Source: an uncultured Clostridia bacterium
GTDB taxonomy: Bacteria; Bacillota; Clostridia; Peptostreptococcales; Anaerovoracaceae
Assembly: GCA_934271235.1 (NCBI GenBank)
Contig: CAKQQT010000004.1
Location: 1 to 64,000, forward strand
DNA: 64,000 bases
Direction: 5' to 3'
The notes below the pieces were generated by a model. That model saw nothing but the letters and a program-made list of their open reading frames with translations. It searched no databases and had not been told where the DNA came from. Positions 1-9,788 of the stretch are shown piece after piece. Within the stretch, counting starts at the first letter, position 1. Every line of letters begins with the position of its first letter. The position numbers were made by a program, and so were the translations under genes.

Positions 1-46
1 TGCCGCTTAGCGAGAGGAAATGATTTAGCAGAGAAAAAATCTCATT

Positions 47-277
47 TTATTTTGTACTAAATCTTGACATAGGACCATTCATATAAATCTCTGCAAATGC
101 CTTAAAACTCATATTCATATCCTTAGATTGCGACTGTAGAAATTCCCTCTCCCATGCCAAAGCCTCTTTCTTTGTCTGAAATCCACGTTTAGTTTTAATC
201 TGCTTGTTCCCCATCCAATCTATGTATCGAATATAGACCTTCCAAGTTCCTCTTTTTGTATCCTTGCTTGCACTCAA
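47..277 (-). pseudogene. Truncated tyrosine integrase (N-terminal arm-binding part only)
   Basis: Encodes 76 residues resembling the N-terminal arm-type DNA-binding domain of phage/ICE tyrosine recombinases: a GTWKVYIRY strand, then RGFQTKKEALAWERE, then the start of the SAM-like core-binding region (FKAFAEIY). It stops there, so the whole catalytic domain with the R-H-R-Y residues is absent. A good Shine-Dalgarno (ggaggatt, about 283-290) precedes the ATG, so the 5' end is intact and the gene was cut on its 3' side. It is probably a relic of an integrative element whose other genes follow at 490-1934. The part left of position 47 does not restore the frame. Confidence 0.7.
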
Positions 278-332
278 AGTTAATCCTCCTAATACCTAAT
301 CGTCCAAGTATATATGGCATACATATATATGC

Positions 333-462
333 GTCTATTTTTTAGACTTGAACTGTCGTCTATTTTTTAGATGAGTACAGGGTCTATTTTTTTGACGACA
401 ACGTTTTTCACTGTTTTCTTGTCGTCTAATTTTTAGATGCCACTCTCGTCTAATTTTTAGAC
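333..462. repeat. Five palindromic 15-bp iterons (GTCTAWTTTTTAGAC)
   Basis: Five copies of a 15-bp near-palindrome with GTCTA/TAGAC half sites lie at 333-347, 358-372, 382-396, 424-438 and 448-462. Start-to-start spacing is 25, 24, 42 and 24 bp, so most are about two to two-and-a-half helical turns apart. They sit between the truncated integrase and the winged-helix gene at 490-924. This is the geometry of iterons for a replication initiator or of a multi-site operator. The adjacent DNA-binding protein is the obvious candidate ligand, but that is inference. Confidence 0.75.
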
Positions 463-489
463 TCGTAAAATTCTTTTATTTGTTTTCCG

Positions 490-924
490 TTATTTTCTTT
501 GTGGTTGCTTTCTTTTGCTCTTAGCATTTTTACCAATACGTTCATCTGTAAACCAATCTCTCCTTTTGCTATGGTAATTCTTCCATTCCGCACTAAATTC
601 AAACTTCGACGGAGAATATGCATTTGATGCCAATTGTTTTATTAAACCATTATCTATCAATTCTTTTTTCACTTTTAGAAATGTTTGGCGGCTTATAGAT
701 GCATCTTTTATTGCATTCTCATACGTGTAAGTGAATACTTTGTTTCCTTTCGCTCTGAACTTCATGTACGTAAATACCCTATAGCTATTTGCAGATAAAT
801 CCATCACAGCATCCGAATGAAATTGAGTATTAGCAAGTCTGACATAACCGCTTTCTATACCGTTATCCGTTATTGTTTCATAAAACTCAAACTTCCTTAT
901 CGTACTCTTTCTAGATTTTCCCAT
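490..924 (-). CDS. Winged-helix DNA-binding protein of a mobile element (RepA-N-like or regulator)
   Basis: A basic protein of about 144 residues. The segment from about residue 40 (LSANSYRVFTYMKFRAKGN) through SISRQTFLKVKKELIDNGLI looks like a winged helix-turn-helix: a conserved-site helix followed by a recognition helix. Similar folds occur at the N-terminus of plasmid/ICE replication initiators and in small regulators of integrative elements. The C-terminal 20 residues are very rich in Lys/Arg. The start could be GTG at 930 or ATG at 924. The ATG is preferred because AGGAG lies 10 bases upstream, against only about 4 for the GTG. Its 3' end abuts the iteron array at 333-462, suggesting it binds there. 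The exact family is not recognised. Confidence 0.6.
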   Translation of the reverse strand: MGKSRKSTIRKFEFYETITDNGIESGYVRLANTQFHSDAVMDLSANSYRVFTYMKFRAKGNKVFTYTYENAIKDASISRQTFLKVKKELIDNGLIKQLASNAYSPSKFEFSAEWKNYHSKRRDWFTDERIGKNAKSKRKQPQRK

Positions 925-1030
925 GACCACGTTTCTCCTTGATTATCATATAAAAACGCGGTACAATTTATTAAACGAAATAAATATCCGCACTTTCTAA
1001 CAGCTCTTCCTTTGCCGAGGGAGGGCTGTT

Positions 1031-1237
1031 TTATTCTTTAGTCATGCCGTAAATCTTTTTTTCATAATAAGCCTTTGGAATACGTCCGCAAATAGTTGTA
1101 TAACCTTGCTCTTTCAGTTCTTCATTCCAACCTGCAATCATGCGATACGCAAAAGGTCTGGAAATCTGTAAATCATGCATCACCGTTTCTACTCGCACAA
1201 AAAGCTGTTCACTTTTTAATTTTTTTGATGTACTCAT
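1031..1237 (-). CDS. Small excisionase-like / helix-turn-helix protein of an integrative element
   Basis: A 68-residue protein with a MerR/excisionase-like segment: a helix around MHDLQISRPFAYRMIAGWNEEL and a short wing ending in GRIPKAYYEKKIYG. Small proteins of this form (often annotated as excisionase or DNA-binding protein) sit near integrases in Gram-positive integrative elements. The start is well supported, with ggagg 8-9 bases upstream (about 1246-1250). The first operator repeat CCATTTTGTTCT overlaps this ribosome-site region, so the repressor at 1419 probably controls it. A role in excision is inference from size and context. Confidence 0.55.
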   Translation of the reverse strand: MSTSKKLKSEQLFVRVETVMHDLQISRPFAYRMIAGWNEELKEQGYTTICGRIPKAYYEKKIYGMTKE

Positions 1238-1249
1238 TATTCACAACCT

Positions 1250-1363
1250 CCATTTTGTTCTCTTTTTTGTTATTTGGTGACCATTTTGTTCTCCTTATAT
1301 TCATATTATCTCATGTAACACTTTTTGTCAATCTTTATTGCGTTTAGGTTCCCATTTTGTTCT
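1250..1363. promoter_or_regulatory. Three operator repeats CCATTTTGTTCT between divergent genes
   Basis: The exact 12-mer CCATTTTGTTCT occurs three times in direct orientation at 1250-1261, 1281-1292 and 1352-1363, in the divergent gap between the excisionase-like gene and the XRE repressor. The third copy touches the -35 box of the repressor promoter (TTGACA at 1363-1368). This is the layout of a phage/ICE lysogeny switch with an autoregulating repressor. Confidence 0.7.
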
Positions 1364-1391
1364 TGACAATGTATGTACAATGTATTAGAAT
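1363..1391 (+). promoter_or_regulatory. Sigma-A promoter of the XRE repressor gene
   Basis: Perfect -35 TTGACA (1363-1368), 17-bp spacer, and -10 TAGAAT (1386-1391), 27 bases before the ATG at 1419. It overlaps the third operator repeat. Confidence 0.75.
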
Positions 1392-1418
1392 AAAAGAAAT
1401 ATGATTGGAGATATTATT

Positions 1419-1934
1419 ATGAATGTCAGTGAAAAAATCAGATATTATAGAGAACTCCGTGGGTTAACTCAACAACAACTTGCGGATTTTTCTGGTATTC
1501 CTCTGGGTACACTAAAAAAATACGAAACAGGAAATAGAAATCCCAAACAAGAACCTTTACAACGCATTGCTGATGCCTTACATATTAGTATCACCTCTTT
1601 TCAAGACATTCATTTAGAAACCATCGGAGAAGTTGCACCTTATCTATTTGCTATCTCCAAAGTTGGCAAAGTTCAGTTTCATGGTAACAAAGATGCTGAT
1701 GGAAAATTTGACCTAAATACTCTGACCATATCCTTTGATTCTCCTGTATTAAAGCATTTTCTAAAGGAATGGGCAGACAGTAAAGTTATCATCGACCATT
1801 TAAGAGATGAAGCTCAATTTTCTCCAGATGAAACGACAAAAGCATTTTTACTTAACCGTGCTGATGAAATTGAGCAAGAATTGGAACTCCGAATGGTTGA
1901 TTCTCAAATGCTCATACAAAGTGCAAAAAAATAA
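1419..1934 (+). CDS. XRE-family transcriptional repressor of an integrative element
   Basis: A 171-residue protein beginning with a classic lambda-repressor-type HTH (residues about 3-60): RELRGLTQQQLADFSGIP is the first HTH part, then TLKKYETGNRNPKQEPLQRIADALHIS. The C-terminal two thirds have no metalloprotease (HEXXH) or LexA-type protease motif that I can see, so it is not an obvious self-cleaving repressor. The ATG at 1419 is chosen over 1401 because TTGGAG lies 8 bases before it. Three CCATTTTGTTCT repeats around its promoter are probable operators, implying autoregulation and control of the opposite-facing excisionase-like gene. It is most likely the lysogeny-type regulator of the relic element next to guaA. 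Confidence 0.8.
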   Translation: MNVSEKIRYYRELRGLTQQQLADFSGIPLGTLKKYETGNRNPKQEPLQRIADALHISITSFQDIHLETIGEVAPYLFAISKVGKVQFHGNKDADGKFDLNTLTISFDSPVLKHFLKEWADSKVIIDHLRDEAQFSPDETTKAFLLNRADEIEQELELRMVDSQMLIQSAKK

Positions 1935-2003
1935 GGAGCCTTATCGGCTCCTCGCTTGTTTATTTGTTGCATTTTCCTCAAACTGCAAGCATTTTGCAAG
2001 CAC

Positions 2004-2044
2004 AAAGCCCAGAAACCTTTGATTTATAAGGCTTCTGGGCTTTA
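2004..2044. terminator. Bidirectional terminator between XRE gene and guaA
   Basis: Inverted repeat AAAGCCCAGAA ... TTCTGGGCTTT with an AT-rich loop, flanked by A and T tracts. It lies between the converging 3' ends of the repressor (1934) and guaA (2050), so it can serve both strands. Confidence 0.7.
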
Positions 2045-2049
2045 TTATA

Positions 2050-3651
<1,602 letters not shown>

Positions 3652-3664
3652 AATGCTTCCTTCT

Positions 3665-5173
3665 TTATTTGATCACATTGCCGGACGCGTCCTTAAGGAT
3701 GACGTCATGCGCTCCGCCCTCGACGATGGAGGTCGCGGAAACCAGTGTCAGTTTTGCCTTTTCCTGCAATTCCTTGATGGAAAGCGCGCCGCAGTTGCAC
3801 ATCGTAGATTTGACCTTGGTCAGAGAAAGGTTGACGTTATCGTGCAGGGAACCCGCGTACGGCACATAGGAGTCCACGCCTTCTTCGAATTTCATGCGCG
3901 GATCGCCGCCCAGATCGTAGCGCTGCCAGTTGCGAGCGCGGTTGGAGCCTTCACCCCAGTATTCTTTGACGTAGTTGCCGTTGATATTCAGCTTGTTTGT
4001 CGGGGATTCATCAAAGCGCGCGAAATATCTGCCCAGCATGATGAAGTCCGCGCCCATCGCCAGTGCCAGTGTCATATGATGGTCGTAGACGATGCCGCCG
4101 TCGGAACAGATGGGCACATAGATACCGGTCTCCTTGAAGTATTCGTCACGCGCTGCTGCCACCTCAATGACAGCCGTTGCCTGTCCGCGTCCGATCCCCT
4201 TCTGTTCTCGCGTGATGCAGATGGAGCCGCCGCCGATGCCGATTTTGACGAAGTCCGCGCCGACTTCGGCCAGATAGCGGAAGCCTTCGCCGTCAACGAC
4301 ATTGCCGGCTCCTATTTTCACGGAGTCGCCGTACTTTTCGCGTACCCAGCGGATCGTATCCGCCTGCCACTCGCTGTAGCCCTCGGAGCTGTCGATGCAT
4401 AGCACGTCCACGCCGGCCTCGACCAGCGCCGGAATTCTTTCTTCGTAGTCGCGCGTATTCACGCCCGCGCCGACCACATAGCGCTTGTGCTCGTCCAAAA
4501 GCTCGTTCGGGTTATCCTTATGAGAATCGTAGTCCTTGCGGAATACAAAGTGCGTCAGTCTCTGGTTTTCATCGATGATCGGCAGCGCGTTCAGCTTGTT
4601 GTCCCAGAGGATATCGTTTGCCTCGCTCAGGCTGATGCCTGCATGCCCGTATACCAGTTTTTCGAACGGCGTCATAAACTCGCTGATCGGCGTGTCCATC
4701 GACATTCTGCTCACGCGGTAGTCACGGCTAGTCACCAGGCCGAGGATCTTGCCCTCTGCCGTACCGTCGTCCGTGATGGCGATCGTGCTGTGTCCCTTGA
4801 GTGCTTTGAGCTCGAGCACGTCCTTGAGTGTCTGATCCGGACGCAGGTTGGAATCGCTGGTCACGAAACCTGCCTTATGCGCTTTGACTCTGCGCACCAT
4901 CGCGGCCTGATTCTCGATCGGCTGTGAGCCGAATATAAAAGAAATTCCACCTTCTTTTGCCAATGCGACCGCCATTTTATCGTCGGAAACGGCCTGCATG
5001 ACAGCAGATACCAATGGAATGTTCATCGTGATCTCAGGTTCTTCACCCTTCTTGAATTTTGTCACAGGGGCGGCAAGGGAAACCGCCTCGACCCTGCAGT
5101 TTTTGCCGGAGTAACCCGGTACCAGCAGATACTCGTTAAAAGTTCTGGATGGTTCTTTGAAGTAAAACGCCAT
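3665..5173 (-). CDS. guaB: IMP dehydrogenase
   Basis: Oxidises IMP to XMP with NAD+, the committed step to guanine nucleotides. The 502-residue TIM barrel carries an inserted CBS-domain pair (about residues 100-230, with [15 protein letters not shown] and the second repeat [16 protein letters not shown]). The active-site loop [11 protein letters not shown] holds the catalytic Cys, and the flap contains the [11 protein letters not shown] segment of the longer IMPDH subtype. The start is the ATG at 5173, which follows AGGAGA with 5-bp spacing; an upstream in-frame GTG at 5188 would overlap the ribosome site. A promoter lies 65 bp upstream. It is the first gene of the guaBA operon. Confidence 0.95.
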   Translation of the reverse strand: MAFYFKEPSRTFNEYLLVPGYSGKNCRVEAVSLAAPVTKFKKGEEPEITMNIPLVSAVMQAVSDDKMAVALAKEGGISFIFGSQPIENQAAMVRRVKAHKAGFVTSDSNLRPDQTLKDVLELKALKGHSTIAITDDGTAEGKILGLVTSRDYRVSRMSMDTPISEFMTPFEKLVYGHAGISLSEANDILWDNKLNALPIIDENQRLTHFVFRKDYDSHKDNPNELLDEHKRYVVGAGVNTRDYEERIPALVEAGVDVLCIDSSEGYSEWQADTIRWVREKYGDSVKIGAGNVVDGEGFRYLAEVGADFVKIGIGGGSICITREQKGIGRGQATAVIEVAAARDEYFKETGIYVPICSDGGIVYDHHMTLALAMGADFIMLGRYFARFDESPTNKLNINGNYVKEYWGEGSNRARNWQRYDLGGDPRMKFEEGVDSYVPYAGSLHDNVNLSLTKVKSTMCNCGALSIKELQEKAKLTLVSATSIVEGGAHDVILKDASGNVIK

Positions 5174-5237
5174 ATTTTGTCTCCTCACTTTTGTCTCATT
5201 TATAGCAATGTATCTTTAACAAAAAATATTATTACTT

Positions 5238-5266
5238 ATTGTATACTAAATCGCGGTTTGTTTCAA
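5238..5266 (-). promoter_or_regulatory. guaBA promoter
   Basis: On the minus strand: -35 TTGAAA (5261-5266), 17-bp spacer, -10 TACAAT (5238-5243). The predicted leader to the guaB ATG is only about 60 bases, too short for a purine or PRPP riboswitch. Confidence 0.6.
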
Positions 5267-5302
5267 GGGCTTTTCGGTGAATTTTACGGAGGATCTTTTA
5301 CG

Positions 5303-5350
5303 AAAACACCGCAAGGAGGGCAGCTTGCCTGACGTCTCTCCATGCGGTGC
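5303..5350 (-). terminator. Terminator after ftsH
   Basis: Long stem CACCGCA(T/A)GGAG ... CTCC(TT)GCGGTG followed on the minus strand by TTTT, placed 22 bases after the ftsH stop codon. Confidence 0.65.
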
Positions 5351-5371
5351 GCATTTTGGTTTTGTGCTCTT

Positions 5372-7237
5372 TTATGCTTCTGTCTTATCGCGGTCTGCCG
5401 CGGCAGGTTCTGCTGTCTCTGCAGACTTTTGACCGTTCAGGATCTCCATGAATTCTTCGCCGGTGATGGTCTCCTTTTCGTACAGATACTTGGAGATCTC
5501 ATCGAGCTTACCCCGATTTGCGAGCAGGATATCTTTTGCTTTTTGATGCTGTCCGCGGACCAGATCGGAAACCTTACGGTCGATCTTCGCCTGCGTTTCC
5601 GCGGAGCATGCCAAGGATGTATCGCCGCCCAGATACTGGTTGGTGACCGTTTCCATGGCAACCATATCGAAATCACCGTCCATGCCGTAACGCGTGATCA
5701 TCGCGCGCGCCAGTTTGGTCGCCTGCTCGATATCGTTGGAAGCGCCTGTTGAGATCGTACCGAACCGGACTTCTTCGGCTGCGCGGCCGCCTGTCAGGGT
5801 CGCGATCTTGTTTTCCAGTTCTTCCTTGGTCATCAGATAGTGATTGCCCTCTTCCACCTGCATGGTATAGCCCAGTGCCCCGGAAGTACGCGGGATGATC
5901 GTGATCTTCTGGACCGGTGCGGAATTGGTCTGTTTTGCTGCCACCAGCGCATGTCCCACTTCGTGGTAGGCCACCGTCCATTTTTCGGCGTCGGTGAGGA
6001 TGGCGTTCTTTTTCTGATAACCGGCGATGACCACCTCGATGCTTTCTTCGAGGTCTGCCTGCGAAACCGCGCCGCGATGGTCGCGGACTGCACGCAGCGC
6101 TGCTTCATTGACGATGTTGGCCAGTTCTGCGCCGGATGCGCCGGACGCCATACGAGCAACTTTTTCAAAGTCGATGTTTTGCTCCAGTTTTACCTTTTGG
6201 GCGTGTACCTTGAGAATGTCTTCCCGGCCTTTGAGATCCGGCAGTTCTACCGGTACCCGGCGGTCAAAACGTCCCGGTCTGGTCAGCGCAGAGTCGAGGG
6301 ATTCCGGCCGGTTGGTCGCCGCCAGAATGATGACCCCGTTGTTGCCCTCAAAGCCGTCCATCTCGGTCAGCAGCTGGTTCAGGGTCTGCTCGCGCTCATC
6401 GTTGCCGGAAAACTGTCCGTCACGCTTCTTACCGATGGCGTCGATCTCGTCGATAAAAACAATGCAAGGCGCTTTTTCCTTGGCCTGTTTGAAGAGGTCA
6501 CGCACTTTTGACGCACCCATACCGACGAACATCTCGACAAATTCCGAACCGGACATCGAGAAAAACGGCACATTCGACTCACCGGCGACTGCCTTTGCCA
6601 GCAAGGTTTTACCGGTTCCCGGAGGCCCGACCAGCAGAATGCCTTTCGGCATCGACGCACCGATCTCCTTGTAGCGGTCCGGATTGTGCAGATACTCAAC
6701 GATCTCCGTGAGATTTTCCTTAGCCTCATCCTCTCCTGCAACATCGGAGAATTTGATGCCGTCCGACGATTTGATATAGACCTTGGCGTTGGACTTGCCC
6801 ATGCCGAAGATCATCGAGTTGCCGTCCTTGCCGCCCATCATTTTCTTCGACATATACTGCCCCAGCGCCACAAAGATCAGGATCGGCAGGATCCAAGTCA
6901 GCAAAATATTTGCCAGCGGCGACATCTGCTGCACGATCTGGCTCGAAAACTTCGCGCCGGAGTCATACAGCCTCTGCGTACGGTCCGGGTCGTCCATCAG
7001 CCCGGTCTTATAGATCTTAGTATTGTCTTTATTGGTAAAGATGATCTGATTGCTCTGGATCTCGACCTGCCCGATCTTGCCCTTTTCCGTCATGGACATG
7101 AACGTACCGTAGTCGACCTCCTCTACCTGCTGCTCCGCGATATACGGAACCGCAAACGCGTTGAACAGCATGATCGCCAGCATCACGATCAGGTAGTAAT
7201 ACGCCAGATTCTTTTTTGGCTTTTTCACCTCATGCAT
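5372..7237 (-). CDS. ftsH: ATP-dependent zinc metalloprotease FtsH
   Basis: Membrane-anchored AAA+ protease that degrades damaged membrane proteins and short-lived regulators. The 621-residue protein has two N-terminal membrane segments (about residues 10-32 and 107-128) flanking a small extracytoplasmic domain. Then follow an AAA module with Walker A GPPGTGKT, Walker [12 protein letters not shown] and the SRH arginines ([18 protein letters not shown]), and a zinc protease domain with HEVGH. Length and order match the family. The C-terminal tail is Ala/Glu/Lys rich and disordered-looking. It appears monocistronic, with its own terminator, and is divergent from the capA-like gene. Confidence 0.97.
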   Translation of the reverse strand: MHEVKKPKKNLAYYYLIVMLAIMLFNAFAVPYIAEQQVEEVDYGTFMSMTEKGKIGQVEIQSNQIIFTNKDNTKIYKTGLMDDPDRTQRLYDSGAKFSSQIVQQMSPLANILLTWILPILIFVALGQYMSKKMMGGKDGNSMIFGMGKSNAKVYIKSSDGIKFSDVAGEDEAKENLTEIVEYLHNPDRYKEIGASMPKGILLVGPPGTGKTLLAKAVAGESNVPFFSMSGSEFVEMFVGMGASKVRDLFKQAKEKAPCIVFIDEIDAIGKKRDGQFSGNDEREQTLNQLLTEMDGFEGNNGVIILAATNRPESLDSALTRPGRFDRRVPVELPDLKGREDILKVHAQKVKLEQNIDFEKVARMASGASGAELANIVNEAALRAVRDHRGAVSQADLEESIEVVIAGYQKKNAILTDAEKWTVAYHEVGHALVAAKQTNSAPVQKITIIPRTSGALGYTMQVEEGNHYLMTKEELENKIATLTGGRAAEEVRFGTISTGASNDIEQATKLARAMITRYGMDGDFDMVAMETVTNQYLGGDTSLACSAETQAKIDRKVSDLVRGQHQKAKDILLANRGKLDEISKYLYEKETITGEEFMEILNGQKSAETAEPAAADRDKTEA

Positions 7238-7382
7238 CGGTGCCCCTCCTTCGTTGTCCTTATCATTTACTATTATGATATTTTACCACAAAAACACGCA
7301 ATATTCACGTCACAATCTGTTGTTTGTGTGAAAAGGCGGTGGACATTGCAAGGTTTTTTGTGACTTTTGGCAGGAAATATGG

Positions 7383-7388
7383 TAAAAT
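7383..7388 (+). promoter_or_regulatory. Possible -10 box for the CapA-like gene
   Basis: TAAAAT at 7383-7388, preceded by the T-rich run TTTTTTGTGACTT where a weak -35 could lie. The -35 match is poor, so this is tentative. Confidence 0.35.
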
Positions 7389-7425
7389 ACTTTTATGCAA
7401 AACAACAAAACGGAGGAAATTTACC

Positions 7426-8601
7426 TTGCACTTAAACAGAACCCTTAAATGGCTGCGCGCAGCATTGACCATACTGCTGATCACCGTACTGATCATCCCA
7501 AGCAGCGTCGCTTTTGCCGAAACGACAGAGGCAGCGAAAGCCGCGGACACATCCGCGAAAGCAAAAAAAGCATCCGCGACCATCATGCTGACCGGCGACC
7601 TGATGTGCCACCCGGTGCAGCAATACGCCGCTTTTGATGGAGAAAACTACGATTTCACGCCGACTTTCCAATACGTCAAATCGATCTTTGACAAGGCGGA
7701 TCTGGTGATCGGCAATCTGGAAACTCTGGTCAGCGAAAGCAATCCGCTTTCCAAAGACATCAATCATCTGCAGACCCGACCCTATCTGAACGCCCCGGAA
7801 AGCTTTCTGGACGCGCTCAAGTACGCCGGTTACGATGTCCTGGTGACCGCGAACAACCATGCCTGCGACGGCGGTGAAACCGGGATCCTGGAAACACTGG
7901 ACGCGTTGGATGCATACGGATTCGCGCACACCGGCACGTTCCGCGATCAAAAAGAAAAACGTTACGTACTCGCAGAAGCCGGAGATATCAAAGTCGGCAT
8001 TCTTTCCTACGCAACGTATTTTAATAAAAAAGAACAGTTCCTCTCGGAGAAAAAGCAGGACTATATGCTCAATCGCCCCTCCGAAAAGCGTTTAAAAGCA
8101 GATGTCAAAGCGCTGCGTAAAGCAGGTGCGGAATACATCATCGCCTATAACCATTGCGGCAAGGAGTATTCCCATGTACCGGCCGCGCGTCAGAAACGCT
8201 ATGCCAGAATGTTCGCCGACGCCGGCGTGGATCATATCATCAGCTCTCATCCGCATGTGCTGCAGCCTTACGGCACAGTCAGGAGCGACGGTGAGCCCTA
8301 TCCGGTCATGTACTCCATGGGGAATTTTGTTTCCGGCATGGCCGATCACGCAACGAAGGAGACCATCATCCTCTCCCTGACCCTGCAGCGCGATGAGGAC
8401 GGCGCCGTGTCGCTGCAAAAACAAAAATACTATCCGTGCTATCTGCTGGATTTCGATTTCGACAGCGATGACGCTTTCGTCCTGCTCCCGCAGGATAAAC
8501 GCTACAATGAGGGCTTTTGGAAAAAAGCTCCGTCCGAATTAACCAAAGAGCTTCGCACGCACTTCGCGCACATACGCAAGGTAGTCGGCAAACTGCGCTG
8601 A
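7426..8601 (+). CDS. Secreted CapA/PgsA-like metallophosphatase-fold protein
   Basis: Belongs to the CapA family (calcineurin-like fold), members of which take part in poly-gamma-glutamate capsule or cell-surface polymer metabolism; the precise substrate here is unknown. The start is a TTG at 7426, 9 bases after GGAGG. It gives a signal peptide with a positive n-region and a hydrophobic core ending SSVAFA. The mature protein shows the family's metal-site motifs in order: TGDLMCH, NLETLVS, ANNHACDGG, NHCGKEY and SSHPHVLQP. It is 391 residues long. The last 63 bp overlap the 3' end of the convergent gene 8539-9708, which is unusual. Confidence 0.85.
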   Translation: MHLNRTLKWLRAALTILLITVLIIPSSVAFAETTEAAKAADTSAKAKKASATIMLTGDLMCHPVQQYAAFDGENYDFTPTFQYVKSIFDKADLVIGNLETLVSESNPLSKDINHLQTRPYLNAPESFLDALKYAGYDVLVTANNHACDGGETGILETLDALDAYGFAHTGTFRDQKEKRYVLAEAGDIKVGILSYATYFNKKEQFLSEKKQDYMLNRPSEKRLKADVKALRKAGAEYIIAYNHCGKEYSHVPAARQKRYARMFADAGVDHIISSHPHVLQPYGTVRSDGEPYPVMYSMGNFVSGMADHATKETIILSLTLQRDEDGAVSLQKQKYYPCYLLDFDFDSDDAFVLLPQDKRYNEGFWKKAPSELTKELRTHFAHIRKVVGKLR

Positions 8602-9708
8602 CCGCGGCTCGGCCGCGATCGTCCTCTTTTCGGACCATCTGCCCTCAAGCACAAACTGATTGCCGCGGCCATCCTTCTTATAGCTCAGGCCGCGGATACG
8701 AACCTGATATGCCTGCCCTTTCTGCAGATCTTCCAGTTCTGCGAAAAGGGCTTTTTTTTCGCTCAACACGCTGCGGCAGGTCCCATTCTGGAAATCAGCT
8801 TTCGTCCCATACCGGATCTCATAAAAGTCCGCGTCTTCCACTTCGCTCCAGCTGATCTGCGCGCATTCCGCTTCACTGCGCTTTGTGCTGATCTGTTCCG
8901 CTGCGGCCGGGCGTACAAGAATGGTGATCCGCAGTTTCGCCGGCTGTGAGATCCGGTTCCCGGCTGTTTCCACAAAGATCACTGCCCTGCCTGCCCTTTT
9001 GGGGGTCACCAGCCCATCCTCGGAAACCTCCGCGACATTCGGATTGCTGCTGCGCCAAGTGAAGCCGCTGCCGTCGCCATCCGCTTTTACGGAAAGCTGT
9101 ACCGCCTTTGAGTCCGTGTAAAGCTTGTATGAAGTCTTTGCTGCCGTCATGTTCTGCGGCTTGCCGAAAACAGAAAACATTACAGACACGCTGCCCTCAT
9201 AGCGTCCCTGTCCGGTCACGGTCACGGTGTATTCTCCGATCGCGTGGATCTCCGCAAGCTCGTTTCCTTCATCGTCAAAATATGTCACCGTATAGTCTTC
9301 CGGCTGCAGCTCCTCTGAAGTGCCTTTCTGATACAGCACTTTTCCGTCATCGCCTTCCACATCCTGCGGATCACCCTGGTAAAAGACCGAGATCACCTGC
9401 GGATTCTGCGCTTCTCCATCACAAATCGTCAAATACCGATCCAATTTTACAACGCAGTGCTCCATGCTGCGTACCTGCATTTCATCCTGATCGCCCTGCG
9501 GCTCCTTTTCTTGTTTGTGCTCTTGCTCCTGATCCTGACTTTGGCTTTGATCCTGACTCTGACTTTGGTCACCCTGCTGTTCCGTTTGCCCCTGCGGCGC
9601 GTCTGTTTTACCGGCGGCAAACGCTCCACTCACCATGCTCAAAGAAAGCATGAGCGCGAGACACAGCAGTATCGCCAATTTTCCTGCTCCGTACCTTACT
9701 TGTTTCAT
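8539..9708 (-). CDS. Secreted protein with Ig-like (Big_2) and FN3-like domains
   Basis: A signal peptide (about residues 1-32, ending SGAFAA) is followed by a low-complexity linker of Gln/Asp/Ser/Glu (about 35-75). Then comes an MBG/YDG-like segment, a bacterial Ig-like group 2 domain (SNPNVAEVSEDGLVTPKRAGRAVI, about 225-260) and a C-terminal FN3-like region (ISWSEVEDADFYEIRYG). It probably sits in or on the cell wall as a binding or structural protein. There is no LPXTG or transmembrane anchor. The shared domain architecture links it to the larger gene at 9789-12500 just upstream. Its 3' end overlaps the CapA-like gene on the other strand by 63 bp. The function is not determined. Confidence 0.8.
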   Translation of the reverse strand: MKQVRYGAGKLAILLCLALMLSLSMVSGAFAAGKTDAPQGQTEQQGDQSQSQDQSQSQDQEQEHKQEKEPQGDQDEMQVRSMEHCVVKLDRYLTICDGEAQNPQVISVFYQGDPQDVEGDDGKVLYQKGTSEELQPEDYTVTYFDDEGNELAEIHAIGEYTVTVTGQGRYEGSVSVMFSVFGKPQNMTAAKTSYKLYTDSKAVQLSVKADGDGSGFTWRSSNPNVAEVSEDGLVTPKRAGRAVIFVETAGNRISQPAKLRITILVRPAAAEQISTKRSEAECAQISWSEVEDADFYEIRYGTKADFQNGTCRSVLSEKKALFAELEDLQKGQAYQVRIRGLSYKKDGRGNQFVLEGRWSEKRTIAAEPRSAQFADYLAYVREVRAKLFG

Positions 9709-9746
9709 AAATCTGTTTCCCTTAAATCTTATAAAATATCTGCTTT

Positions 9747-9774
9747 AAAAAAGGGCGGCCTGTCAGCCGCCCTC
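9747..9774 (-). terminator. Terminator after the 903-residue surface protein gene
   Basis: Perfect 9-bp GC stem GGGCGGCTG/CAGGCCGCCC-type hairpin followed on the minus strand by TTTTTT, 15 bases past the stop codon at 9789. Confidence 0.85.
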
Positions 9775-9788
9775 CATGCATGATTTCT

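Noticed and set aside
5174..5371. Possible purine or PRPP riboswitch before guaBA
   Set aside because: The promoter found at 5238-5266 leaves a leader of only about 60 bases, with no aptamer-like pairing.
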